This document shows, in pieces, positions 33,511 through 45,280 of a stretch of DNA of 64,000 bases (positions within the stretch are counted from its first letter, which is position 1; every line of letters starts with the position of its first letter). Where the stretch lies: contig NC_080588.1 of the NCBI RefSeq assembly GCF_029962835.1, positions 66,860,001 through 66,924,000 on the forward strand. Reading direction: 5' to 3'. The notes under the pieces are model-generated. The model worked only from the letters and a program-made list of their open reading frames with translations. It searched no databases and was not told the origin of the DNA. The DNA comes from Magnolia sinica. Its lineage: Eukaryota > Streptophyta > Magnoliopsida > Magnoliales > Magnoliaceae. The translations under genes and the position numbers were made by a program.

Positions 33511-36500
33511 TGTAACACCCCAGTTTTCAGGACCCGAGTATATGACCTGTGTCCCAAAAACCCATGTTAACTTTAAAGGATGGTCGGATATAATATTTTT
33601 CTTTTATTAAGTAAGCAAATGAGCGTAGTGTGGACTAATCGACATAAAGAAAAATTTTATTATCATTCAAATATACAAGAAGCTGCCTATAATGACTTAT
33701 ACAAACCAATGTCTTCAAAATTAACAAATACAAGAATTACATGATCTAAAACATGAGAAATAATAGAAAGCATATAAATATAAACCGCAAGATCACACAG
33801 CTCCTCCAAGCATACAGTCATGCATTCCTGGTGATCGTACCCTGCTCCTTATCAAGTCTGAACATGCATATCACTTAAGCCACCTGTACTACCTGTACGG
33901 TTTTATATTTAATGGATGAGTGGCCAACTCAGTGTGAATTCTCCTCAAAATTACACACCGCCGCATTAGGTAAGAAATAGTATAAAATATATAGACAACC
34001 AAAACAGAGTAGATGCAGTCTTGTTAGATGCATGGATGCATGAATGTAATGATCGACCCGGGTAAAACATTCAGAAGGTCTGTGCCTCGGGTAAAACATC
34101 TAGACGGGCAATGTTCCGGGAAAAATATCCGGACGGACATCGGGGTCGTCACCCAGGGATAAGACTGGTTATCAATGCAACATTCAGCGTAATCGCAGGG
34201 CATGATAATCCGAATCAATATCATTATCGAATGACTGATCATAAGTGCAACATTCAGCGTAATCACAGGGCGGAGTGATCCAAGTCATCGAAATATGTCA
34301 TGTATGCATGACTTGTTAGCCCATTATTAGTCCATTTGCAACCAACCAATTTAAGTAAGCTCACGGTCACTACGGGGAGCACATGGCCCAGCGTAGGCCG
34401 ACGGCTCGGGCATAGTATCCCATGACTACCATCCCCGGCCCATGAGGCTACCACCTTAGGACGTTTAATGGAACCCCGTCGACTAATAGCCAATCATATT
34501 ACAATATATGGGGCTTACCATCACATGGTTGCATAGTGTAAAACATCGGACCCATATAGGAAAAATACTAGAACAAAGCCACATAGGGCGATATCAAAGT
34601 AGGCCACATAGGGCGAGTATTAAAACCATGCGATAAAAGACCATCATTAGAACCCATTGGACACAACAATTGGTAGGCCCACATCAAAGATCCATCTAGA
34701 CCACCACTTAATAACCACTAAGTTGAAGGTCCATTACGATCACAACTAGTCAAGTTACATCCCAAGTATGGGTGTACATTCATATGTGGGAATTTCCCAC
34801 TAATGTACCAGTTTAAGTTCCATAAGCAATCCACAAAAAGAAATCCACAAGCATGAACAATTATACAGGATAATCATAAAGCATGTAATACATCAATTCA
34901 ATTTTCACCAGATAACACATGTGATTATAAAGGGAGATATCAATTACGAATTTAAATAAAAACTATAACTTAAGCTAATGAGAAGATGGAAAGCTCAAGG
35001 GAAAGAATCATCACCAGACAAGTTGTAGGGCGTCCCTTGCTGTGGGTCCCCTTAAGAAGCTAGCACCTCCATGCTATTTGAATAGATCCTTAGAGAAAAT
35101 CCCTAGCATTAACTAATAAGTTTTAAAGTCCTAGTACACCAAGGGTTGGTCGAATGACCTAATATCAAGGTGGGGAACCCTCATACGTGACCCACATAGG
35201 ATTCATGTATGTAGTATACTCCCACACCTAATGATTCCTACACAACTGTGGGGCCCACATATAATATTTATGTGTTACATGTACTGGAAGGTGCTCCAGT
35301 CAAATCCAATCAGGTGGGGCCCCTAATGACTTTGGGGTAGGGTCTCACTGCAGCTCACTGTGCTACAGCCCACCTGGAACTTATACAAGGTGCGGGCCCA
35401 CATGTGTATAGCGTTCAGGGCGGGTCCCATTCATCTGTCAAAATAGGTGGACGGAGTGGATCTATGTCGAGGTGGACCACGTCCAGACTTTGGACGGTCC
35501 CCACCCAACATGCGTACAGGGTGATTTTCCCATGCACGTGGGTCCCAAGCACATGTACCTAGTGGACCCTACATAGAGGTGGCCCTCATGCAATGTTTCA
35601 TCACATATATACGTACTGGAGGGCTTTCCAGCCAACTACCATAGGTGGGCTTGCAAGTATGTGGGCCCCACATAAGCATGGGTGTCGAATCCGAACGGTC
35701 CATAAGATGCGGAATCCCAAGAAACCTTACGGGGTGAATTTTCACCCTGATCTAAGATTCCAGTGGGCCATAGCAAGGATAATTGTAATTTCAAGGGAAA
35801 AAACTGTTTGCACTTTTCAGGGCCCACCAAAGTTTGGTTCAAGGTAAAAATGGGAACCAGAGGGTTTTATGAGGTTCTACTCTAAGTGGACGATTCAGAT
35901 TTTCCAGATTCATCAGCCATGGGGAGATCTCAAAATTTTGCAATCAGTTTACGTGAACTGATTGGTAAAGGAGCGTTCAACTGTACATATACAATACCCT
36001 CTCTTTCCACGTTCTGGTGCACACACACCACTTATGCACTTCACAGGTGGGTCCCATGTGGGGCCCACCACGTATCTATATATTCTATCAGGTATATATT
36101 CCTATACGTATATATATATATATATACACACACATATATACCCATATAATTATATAAAACAAAGAAGGAAGGAGACAAAAGGAGCTGCCCAGATCTGGAC
36201 GTCCGGCCTAGGGCCTTTTTCGGGATACAACCTCCTTGATGGACGGTCCAACTTAAATGGCCCATGGTGGCCTGGTACAGTGAAGCTCATTTGCGATTTA
36301 GTAGGGCCCACCTGCAATTTGCACAAGCCCAACATCTCTTTAGACACTGAGAGTTACTCCCATACAGCCTACACGTTCAAGGCCAGGAAGAGGGAGGAAA
36401 ACCAGCCCCCAACCTTCGACCGATCATGGCCTGGTGGATGGTCAGATTTCAGCTCCAAATAGAGCTTCCAAATGGCTTGTTTCTCGGCTGGTTTTAACTT

Positions 36501-38548
36501 AGATTCGAGGTCATCGTTTTGCCTAGATCATACCTAAAATAGGGTCCATTTTCTGCTCCTATTGGAGCCATTACATGGCTTTATGGAAGATCTATCTTAA
36601 GGCATGATTTTAGCCCGAGGCAGAGCCTCAGATAGGCCTGCTGCACGCCATGAAACATTGCCATCTCCCTGGCCAGCTTTCAGCTCAAAACGAGGCCTGA
36701 TGAAAGGTCCAAACAGAGCCATTCATGGCCTGATGGACAGCGCAATCCAAACTCCAAACGGAGCTTCTGATCCATTCAGTTTATGGCCTGACACACAGCC
36801 ATTATTTGGTCAGTTCCTGGCTCGAAACATGGGCTGCACCTGGGTCCGATCCCAGACCGAAACAGAGTCATTGATTGACTCAGCTTCAGGCTGAACACAG
36901 GGACTCATTTCAATGGTGTTCTCAGTTCACCATGCAACCATTGCTTGGCTTGTTTCCCCGAGTCTATTTTAAAACTATGATGAGAGCTCCAAAACAGAGC
37001 TTTACATGGCCATCATTTAGTCCTAGCTTCAACCCTCCAAATGTTACCATTGCTGGGCCGACTCTCAGCCATTGCTTGGCATGATGTTGGCCTAGACAGT
37101 GCTATGGTTATCTTAGCTAAAACTCCTAAGGAGGGGGAAGAAGAAAGATCACCTGAGGTGGGTGGACGTCGGCACTGCACTCGAGCTATAATAGGAGAGA
37201 CGACTCCATGTTTCTCTCCTTCACTTATACTCTCTTTCTTCTTCTCTCGATACAAATTTCCTAGGGCTACAGGACCCTTCTTATAGAGGGAGCGGACGAC
37301 TGAGATTGTTTTCCCTAATGGACGGTTGAGGTTCTTCCTTCCCAAAGAGGAAGGGCGGTCCTCTGTCTCTTCTCACCGCAGGTTCTCGGTCGGGCGGTTT
37401 TTTGGCTAGGATGGATGGTGGCATTCAATCTCTTTTCTCTGAATAAAACGGGTCAAACGGCTATACCGTTTTGATCGTGTGGGTCCCATGAAGGATTTGA
37501 ACGGTTTATAATGCTCAGAAAGCGATCGTGGTGGCCCACTTATAGGTTTGAAGCGAGTCGGTTTGAAACAGAGAGAGAAAGGGCGGGAAGATATTTGAGA
37601 AATGATCGGTTAGAGCTAGTTTTACCGAGCCATTGATTTTTGTACACCTCTTGCACAAGCACTCTTTGTGCACATGCATTGTATAGGGGCCCACTAAAAT
37701 GTGATTACCATAATGTACTTCGTTCATTTGTATTGGGAACCCTTCATAGGGACCCTGTCCCATTTCGGGTCGATGGTGAAACCCAGGTGGGCCATGCCAA
37801 CCAGATCTTGATCCTTAACGGATGATTATAATTGCTCTGGTGGTCAGATTTACCCCAAATCGATCGTCAACGGCTAAAGTGGCCCTATGGGTTGTCCACA
37901 TCTTCAAGACTTGTCACTACCCATATAATAATAATAATTTTATTTTATTTCATTTATTTTGTTATGTGTATATATATATGTATTTATATCATTTTTGTAT
38001 TATTATTACTATTGTCTGCACACTATATATATAATTCATGTTGTGGGCAGCACTGTAGGTCATTAGGAGTTAAGACCATTATAAACCAATCCAACGATTA
38101 GATTGCCTAGTATTTTATTATTGATAAATCTAGGGGTCCAAATGTATGTTTAGGTGAAATTTGGGAGTTGAATAGGATGGATCTTTCTACGGGGCGTTGT
38201 AGACCGATGGATGGTGGATCTTGTGATTTTGATCCCTACATTGGTTTCATACGGTTCGATTGTACTAAATAGGTGTATAATGAGATGTCAGCATGCTCAA
38301 GATTATTCAAATAAGATTTTCATTTATTTAAATATAGTTCAACTTGTGATAGTCAAACGGACAGATTGATCTCAAATTTTATTATGATGTTGTGAGTTGT
38401 CATAGTCTAAAATCTAAGGGTTAAGATGGATAGATTGAGGGTTGTTGGATAGTGACGTGTAAGGTAAATTATGTGGGTAAATACATATATGTAAGCTAAT
38501 TTGGATCTACGTGGTGACACCCGAGTACTGAAAGTATGGGGTGTTACA
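33511..38548. mobile_element. 5,038-bp solo LTR nested in the gypsy pol gene
   Basis: Begins TGTAACACCCCAG and ends ATGGGGTGTTACA, the inverted LTR ends common in Tekay/Del-like chromoviruses. Flanked by the perfect 5-bp duplication GATAG (33506-33510 and 38549-38553). No internal TGTAACACCC or GGGTGTTACA boundary, no primer site and no coding domain were found inside, so a single very long LTR is the simplest reading. A large non-autonomous element is the alternative. Internal simple repeats include ATATATATACACACACATATATA near 36110. Confidence 0.8.
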
Positions 38549-38553
38549 GATAG

Positions 38554-39822
38554 CAACGGTAGTGACCTTAGGTACTGCTTCAACCGTTGAAAATCATGCT
38601 CGCAGTCTGAGGTCTATTCTGCTTTCTTATGACCCTTTAACTGCTGGAAGAAAGGAAGACACTTATCAATGGCTCTGGATATGAACCGACCAAGCGCGAC
38701 GACTCATCCGGTGAGGCACTAGATTTCTTTCACCATCCGAGGTAAGCTCATGTTGAGTAGAGCCTTAATCTTGTCAGAGTTTGCCTTGATACCCCTCTGA
38801 CTGACCTGGAATATAAGAAACGTACCTGACCCCACACCAAAGGCACACTTGGCCGGGTTCAGCTTCATACGATAATCTTATAATATCAAGAAGGTCTCTC
38901 TGAGGTCTGTGATGTGGTCGGATACTTTGACGCTTTTAACGAGCATGTCATCAACGTAGACCTACATGGTCCGACCAATCTGTCAGGCAAACATTTGGTT
39001 CACCAGCTTCTGATATGTTGCTCCAGCATTCTTCAGGCCAAAGGGCGTACTAACCCGGTAACAGTAGAGTCCCTTGTCGGTGACGAAGATTGTCTTCTGC
39101 CTGTATGAGGGGTACATTGTTATCTGGTTGTAACCAAAGAATGCATCCAGTAAGGTGAGAAACTCGTGCCTGGCCGTGCTGTCGACTAACTGATCGATCC
39201 GAGGTAGTGGGAAGCTGTCCCTGGGGCATGCCTTGTTAAGATCTGAGTAATTCACGCAAACTCGCCATTTTTCATTAGCCTTTTTCACGAGGACCACATT
39301 AGCTATCCAGTCCGGGTAATGTACTTCTTCAATGAAACCCACACTGAGGAGTTTCGATACCTCGTCAACTATTGTTGCGTATCTTTTGGGCTTGAAAGCT
39401 CTCCTCTTCTGTTTCACTGGTTTATGTTATGGGTCCACATTTAGCTTGTGGATCATGATCTCTGGAGAGATGTCCGGCATGTCTTGGTGCGACCATGCGA
39501 AGATGTCTTTATGCTGTCGAAGGAAAGTTAGCATCTAAGCTCGCTGCTAGAAATTCAGCGACGATCCGAGCTAAACTGTTCTGGTCGGATTGGCATCCTC
39601 AAGCGAGACAGTCATAAGGTCTTCAATAAGGGAGTCCCCTGCAGGATTGTCTTCTTTGGGGTCGAGTACGTTTATTGTAAGGGCTTGCTTTACAAAGCCC
39701 TTTCTCACTGCTACCGAATAGCACCTTCATGCCTCATGCTGGTCTCCTCAGACATATCCAACCCCTCCATCAGCAGGGAACTTCATCATCAGATGATACT
39801 GTGAACACTGGAAATCGGCGCC
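38554..39822 (-). pseudogene. Gypsy reverse transcriptase (broken)
   Basis: The frame 39417-38983 shows the RT palm (KWRVCVNYSDLNKACPRD, TLLDAFFGYNQI, STPFGLKNAGATYQ). The catalytic YVDD box lies at 38947-38958, just after a stop. The upstream part, to 39822, carries the spacer between protease and RT. The gene continues on the far side of both nested insertions. Confidence 0.85.
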
Positions 39823-39830
39823 TACGTTAA

Positions 39831-41175
39831 TTTGGTTCTTTAGTATTCATGATGGGGGTGATTAGGCTGATTTGTGAATATTGGAGTCGCCACTAGCCAA
39901 TTAATCTCAGAATCCTGCAGTCGGCTAGAACCCATAGAATATGTAAGGTTAGAGAAATTCAGAGATTTTCCTACCTTAAATTGATTCCTGATATGCGATC
40001 CGAGATTCTGAGTAAGGGGACCTCGATTATAAAAAGGAAAGGTGTTAGGCACCCTCTCTGCCTGTATAAATGTACGGTCTTTACTTAGTGTGGTAAAAAA
40101 TCTCAAAGGATGAATGATATGTTCAGATTAGGACTAAGCACATGTGGATTTCTGATGTGAAAAGATCCGAGATTTCGGCGAACCATAAAGCATACGTCCA
40201 GTAACGGGTCTAGAAAGTAGATGTGATGATGCTTATATAAAAAAAGCAAGGAAAAAGTAGACTAGATGATTAGAAATTTTTGACGTGACAGGATCCGACA
40301 TACGGCAAGTCACAGAGCATACGTTCGTTAGAAATCTAGAGAAGTAGGGGGGTTGAGAAGGGAATAGATGTCATGATGAATGCTTGTAATGTAAATGAGA
40401 TGATCTTTGGCTTGCTCTTGAGATAGCTAAAACATATAGTACATCACGGTTAATCCGAGCTAGACTAAGGGATTGAGATGGTTGAGGTGCGGCTAAGAGG
40501 TAGCTGGAAAATCAGGACTTTGAGGCTTGACAACTCCTCCTCACCCTCACTCTCTTTCTCTTTTCTCTCTCTTTCTCTCTCTCTCTCTCTCCCTTGGATT
40601 AGTGTTGTGTGAAATGTGAAGAGGAGAGGGCTATTTATAGCCTTTTGTGATGGCATTGTCGTAATTGCTGAGCTTGAGAGAAGTAAAAGCTGACATGGCA
40701 GCTTGGGTTGGTTGAGGAGAGAGGGATGCCATGTGGCACTCTCTCATTGGCTCTTAGGGTTGGTAAAATAGTAAATAATGGAGGCTAGAGGCTGAGAAGG
40801 TTGACTTTGGGACGAGAGACAGCTGTTGCTCGGAGGACACACTTGTCTCACACGCGAAGGTAATCCGATTACCGCCCGCGCCGGGCTTTATTCAGTGGGT
40901 TTTATCTGATGCTCCGCTTTGTCCGATGGTCCTCTTCTCGAGTTTTTAAGCTCAAATGGGTGCGTTTTAGCTTGAGTGGTGGCTCGTGATAGCTCGGGTC
41001 AGGATTAGGGTTTTTTTTTTAGATTAGGGTTTGGTTTGGATTAGGGTTTTAGGATTAGGGCTTAGTTTGGATTAGGGTTTGGTTTGGATTTAGGGTTTTG
41101 GGATCAGGGTTTGGTTTGGATTAGATCATGATTCTAGCTTTCTCAAGATATCAGCCTGGGTGGCATGTCTATAGA
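39831..41175. mobile_element. 1.35-kb unidentified insertion in gypsy pol
   Basis: The octamer TACGTTAA stands on both sides (39823-39830 and 41176-41183), and the pol reading frame is continuous across it when the insert is ignored. The insert contains GGAGTCGCCACTAGCC and GGTGTTAGGCACCC, words I have seen in plant retroelement-derived repeats, and a CT tract near 40560. Ends are neither TG...CA nor inverted, so the class is unknown. Confidence 0.6.
41000..41130. repeat. Degenerate TTAGGGTTTGG-like tandem repeat
   Basis: About eight imperfect units built on GGATTAGGGTTTGGTTT lie at the right end of the 1.35-kb insert. They resemble the plant telomere unit TTTAGGG but are too irregular to be an interstitial telomere block. 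Confidence 0.6.
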
Positions 41176-41183
41176 TACGTTAA

Positions 41184-41730
41184 GGGACAGTCGTCCCATG
41201 ATGACATTGTGTGCTGATGGTACATTTACCACCAGGAAGTCTACCAGAAGAGTCACCTAATTCTTCCCTTCTCCCACTGTAACTTGGAGGGAAATAGCAC
41301 TCTCAAGGATCACCTTATCTCTGGTGAATCCATACAGCGAAGTCTTCGCAGGTCAGAGGTGCGACCTATCTATTCCCATCTTGTCGAACGCCTCTGAGTA
41401 TAGTACATTGGCCCAACTTCTAATGTCGACCAGGTGCGATAGACCTTGTGGTTGACTATTGTCATCGCGACCACCAAGGCATCGTCATGGGGATGCTGGA
41501 TTCCCTGTGCGTCATCCTCTGTAAACGTAAGGATACAAGGGCTTACTGAAGTCATTTCCTCGGCCTGTCGGCCAGTGTTCGGGGTCGGTGCTCCTAGAGT
41601 GGGCTTTACAAGCCCGATTCGAATCTCCGCCACCGGATGGGCCACCATAGATCGTTAGGATCTCCTTGGCCTCGTTTGCAGCTTTGTGGGGCTCGTCATC
41701 CTTCCAGGTCTGCCTTTCTTCCTTCACGTA
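41184..41730 (-). pseudogene. Gypsy protease region (broken)
   Basis: Minus-strand pieces include KEILTIYGGPSGGG, LTFTEDDAQGIQHPHDDALV and NVIMGRLSLNV, in the order expected around the aspartic protease. The catalytic Asp is kept but the usual Asp-Thr-Gly reads Asp-Ile-Arg, and a frameshift lies just before it, so it is inactive. Confidence 0.65.
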
Positions 41731-43196
41731 CTGGCGCAGATGACCCTTGTGAATGAGGGTCTCGATCTCTTCCTTTAAGTCGACGCAGTTGCTAGTGTTG
41801 TGACCATGGTCGCAATGGAAGCGGCAGTATTTACATTTGTCCCGTTAGCCTGCCTCTGTCTTCATGCAATTCGGCCAATGCAGGCCTTTCATCTGGAATG
41901 TCGAGCAGAATTTGCTCCGGATATGTGTTGAGGGAGTATACGAGCTGAACTTGCTCCCGGGCCCCCTGCTCGGCCTCCTGTCTCAGGAGGCGTTGTCGTC
42001 CAACCTCCTTTTGTCCGCATGTTGTGGCATTTCATCCATCCGCCTCTTCCCTTTAGATGAGGGCTCGAAGGTCTGATTGCGCTTGCGCAAGCTGAAGAAT
42101 TCTTCAACATTCGTGTACTTTTGTGCACGGCTGATGAGTTCACTAAGAGTTGACGGTGGGTTCCTCCTTATCAAGAACAGGAATCTCCCTTCCTTGAGCC
42201 CGCTGATTATTGCGGACAACGCCATCTTGTCGGAGTAGTCATCTACTTACAGGGCCTTTTTATTGAAGCGAGGATATAGTCTTTCAACGACTCTCCTCTT
42301 TTTTGCTTGAGGGTAAACAGGTGAGTCGATGGCTTCCAACTCTTCTTGCTGATGATGAAATGAGTCAAGAATGATCTACTGAGCTCGGCGAAGGTGCTAA
42401 TCGACCTCAGCTTGAGCTGTTGATACCAATTCCTTACGGCCCTAGTAAGACTTATCGAGAAAGCTCGGCACATCATTACCTCCGAGGCAGACTGAATCTA
42501 CATCCATGAGTGGTACGACTCCACGTGCTCTGTTAGGTCCCCTGACCTTGAATACTGAGCAATGGGGGGCATCCTGAACCTTGGAGGCATTTCTGTGCTC
42601 ATAACGTCGTTGGTGAAGGGTGGTTCAGTTTCTTCCATCATCGCTTCCACTGCAGTCAAAGCATGGGTCTGCTAGTTTCGCTGCAGGGTCTTGATCTGAT
42701 TCCGGAGCTCATCAAGTCGAGCTTCCCATGGGCTTCAATTTTTCGTCACGGTCTCTCGAGGAACTTCAACCTCAAGCCTTCTACCCCTTCTTCTCCTCTC
42801 CAGCTCGTTACGGAGGTTAGTCGGGGCTAGCGCAAAGGTCGCAAATATGTAGGTCGGCTCTGTATGTCGTGTAGGATCCGGGGCTCGTGCAGATAAGTTC
42901 TGGGAGGCTCTGGCCCAGGAACGCACAAACGACGGTTCTTCCTCAGCTACAGGGGTCATCTCTTCTGGATTGAGAGGTGGCTGTTCTCTCTGTTGTTCTT
43001 TCATCCGATAGATCTCGTCCTTTAACATCTATACTTGATCTTACAAGGCTCTATATTTACCTCATCGGCTTCGGGTCCGTTGGGACGGGCCAGTCGAAGC
43101 CAACTCGGTATGTAGTAGTGAAGACGAGTGAGGTTGCCTGCTCGGCTCAGGTTCTATAGTCGTTATTGGAAGCGCTTTCTTCTTTCCTTTGGCCAT
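41731..43196 (-). pseudogene. Gypsy gag (broken)
   Basis: The ATG (43196-43194) opens MAKGKKKALPIT. Frames 43028-42735 and 42476-42243 carry the gag core (SLTRAVRNWYQQLKLRS, FTLKQKRGESLKDYI). A Cys/His cluster (YCRFHCDHGHNTSNC, near 41800) marks the nucleocapsid-like end. At least six stops interrupt the frame. Confidence 0.8.
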
Positions 43197-43230
43197 TTAT
43201 GGTAAAGCTCTCTAATCTTTTTGTTTGAAT

Positions 43231-43251
43231 CCCCACAGACGGCGCCAAAAA
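43231..43251 (-). other. Gypsy primer-binding site
   Basis: On the minus strand, TGGCGCCGTCTGTGGGG starts a few bases after the LTR end. This primer-site form is typical of plant Tat/Athila-type gypsy elements. Confidence 0.7.
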
Positions 43252-43876
43252 TGTTGATGCTAAAATCTGGATCACCCTTCGCTGAGCTCCGAGTGCTCGA
43301 ATCAAACCTCCGAGTCCTGCACAAATGAAAAGCAAATGAGACCCTGGCTAGAGCAGGGGACCCTCTGATGCTTAAGTCAGGCTAGGAAACCGGGTCTAAA
43401 TAGTGTAGAGTAGGGTGAGGGTGCAAGATATTGCATACCCCTTTCGGTAGAAACGACTCCTATTTATACCTTAGGGTCCTGCTGATCATGCCCGACAATC
43501 TTGGCACAGGCTTCGCCATTACGCGAGAGCTACAGGTGCGTGGTTGTCGGCCGTTACCGGAAGATCGTGCTCCAGATGATGCTCTAGATAGGCATTACGG
43601 GAAACAACTCCCAAGTGCAATAGTCGGCCACGTTCTTATCTAAGCTGAACTCTAGTGAGCTCGGCTCACAGTCTTTTGAGCTCATGAGTGAGCTGAGTCT
43701 GCTTAGAGTGTATGTGTCAAATATATAATGACTTCTTTTGAGTCTCATTTCGGCATCGTGGTTCTGCAAGAGTCATTGGAATCGCCACGGGTCGGATCGT
43801 TGTCGGTCCAAGGCTTTATTTGTTGACATCTCGAAGTTTAACCTCGGTGAGGCTCGGTTTGGTTTTACCCATAACA
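43252..43876 (-). mobile_element. Complete 5' LTR of the gypsy element
   Basis: 625 bp with plus-strand ends TGTTGATGC and ATAACA (TG...CA). It borders the primer site on its left. To its right, sequence homologous to the gene B upstream MULE-like element resumes immediately. Confidence 0.75.
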
Positions 43877-45043
43877 CTACACACTACCAATCTGCCTGGT
43901 GTGTTGATGTCACAAGTTTTGTAGTCCCACATTAAAGTATGAATTATATCCAAACCCTTTGCCTACCTGGTGAGCTCATGGTAAACGTTCATCACTTGGC
44001 ATGCTAGTGGTATGGCTGGACACTAAAAATAAGACATATCAAAAGCTAAGTGGACGACATTTTAAAAAGCAGCGGGTGATTGAACGTCTACCACTGCAAT
44101 CCTTTTGGGGTTACGGAACTTTCATGATAAATATTATATTTGTTTTTCCTCTTCCTTTAGGTTTGCGCGTGATATTATGAGCAGTTTGGATGTAAAATAA
44201 ATACTATGGTGGGCCCTATAAATGCTTTAGCGGTGAGAATCATTGTCTCATTGTTATTTATGGTATGGTTCACTTGAGCTTTGGATATGACTCATTTTTG
44301 AGATAAAGATTTAAAATTATCTCTAATAATGGATGAACGGTGTGGATACGATAAATAGATCATTATAGGCCAGGTATCTTTGATATCCTTTGAACGAGCT
44401 AGAGGAGCGTCAGCGCTCGTCTTCGCGGGAACGGATTGGCTATTCACCCTGCCACTAGCCTCGTGGCTGATGGTCAGCGCTCTGTGAGCCCGACCATGAT
44501 GTATGTAATCCATCCATTCCGTTCATCCATTTTTACAGATCATTGAGTTCTGAAAACCTAAAATTATAGGAATATAAATCTTAGGTGGACCACACCACAG
44601 GAAAATAATAGTGATTGGATATTCACCATTAAAATCCTCCTATGGACCGCTGTACTGTTTATTTGACATCCAATCTGTTGATTAGGTCATACAGACCCCG
44701 ATGAAGTGAAAAAACAAAAATCACCCTGATCCAAAAATTTTATGACCCCCAAAAAGTTTTTAATTATTGAAGTTCACCCAACACTGTTTCCTTTAATGTG
44801 GTCCACTTGAGACTGAGATATATCTCAGTTTTGGTCTCATATCATAAAATGATCTAGAAAAATAGCTGGATAGCATGGATGAAATAGATACATCATGGTG
44901 GGGCCCACAGAGCACCGAGCACCCGCCATTGGCAGGTGGTAGGGGTACTGGGGGAGTAGCCAATCCGTTTTCCGTCTTTGCACGACACGTATCCACACTA
45001 GCTATGTTGGTGGTGTGTGTGGTACACCAGCTCATCCACTTCC
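43877..45043. mobile_element. MULE-like element upstream of gene C, left end lost
   Basis: Equivalent to 17190-18953 before gene B and 55114-56591 before gene D. The right end CACCAGCTCATCCACTTCC and the target nonamer AGTCAATAT (45044-45052) are kept; the left terminus was removed at the gypsy junction. It carries the TIR element 44427-44973. Confidence 0.65.
44427..44973. mobile_element. Nested fold-back TIR element
   Basis: 547 bp with termini GGGAACGGATTGGCTA and AGCCAATCCGTTTTCC and a GGGCCC fold-back core. Flanks GTCTTCGC and GTCTTTGC are an 8-bp duplication with one mismatch. The uninterrupted target is seen upstream of gene B (CGCTCGTCTTCGCACGACAC). Confidence 0.7.
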
Positions 45044-45124
45044 AGTCAATATTTGCCACGGTGGCATTTCTTGATGCCTACGGGCTGCGTATCAAGGAGT
45101 CCAGCGAAGCCAGAGTATCGAACG

Positions 45125-45220
45125 ACTGCTAACGTCAGTAATGACGTCAGGAAACGGAACCAAACTAGGTCCCATCCCCCCTTCAAATTTAAGAGGCCCT
45201 GAACCATAAACCCTAAACCC

Positions 45221-45258
<38 letters not shown>

Positions 45259-45280
45259 CTTTGAAAGGAAGAAAAGAGAA
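45125..45280 (+). promoter_or_regulatory. Gene C proximal promoter and 5'UTR
   Basis: The conserved block CTAACGTCAGTAATGACGTC contains a perfect TGACGTCA palindrome at 45142-45149 (TGA/bZIP-type site). TATA-like AAATTTAAG lies at about 45185-45193, and a (CT)n tract of 30 bp at 45223-45252. The ATG is at 45281. Confidence 0.6.

Larger units (their letters stand above)
28803..43876 (-). mobile_element. Decayed Ty3/gypsy retrotransposon, Tat-type, minus strand, with nested insertions
   Basis: Reading on the minus strand, the order is LTR (43252-43876), primer site, gag, protease, RT, RNase H, integrase, antisense ORF, then a purine tract and an LTR remnant (28803-28898). The primer-site type, the long 3' region and an antisense extra ORF between integrase and the 3' LTR fit the Tat lineage as known in plants. 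Many stops and frameshifts show it is dead. It is split by a solo LTR (33511-38548) and another insert (about 39831-41175). The left LTR is truncated to about 96 bp, so no target duplication can be read. Confidence 0.85.

Noticed and set aside
41000-41130. Interstitial telomere array
   Set aside because: Units are irregular (GGATTAGGGTTTGG-type) and lie inside a small insertion, unlike perfect TTTAGGG arrays.
43231-43251. Possible tRNA gene at the TGGCGCC string
   Set aside because: Only a tRNA-complementary primer site next to an LTR. No cloverleaf or other tRNA parts are present.
28803-43876. Gypsy element as an active retrotransposon
   Set aside because: One LTR is truncated, the protease triad is mutated, and gag, RT and integrase have several stops and frameshifts plus two large insertions.
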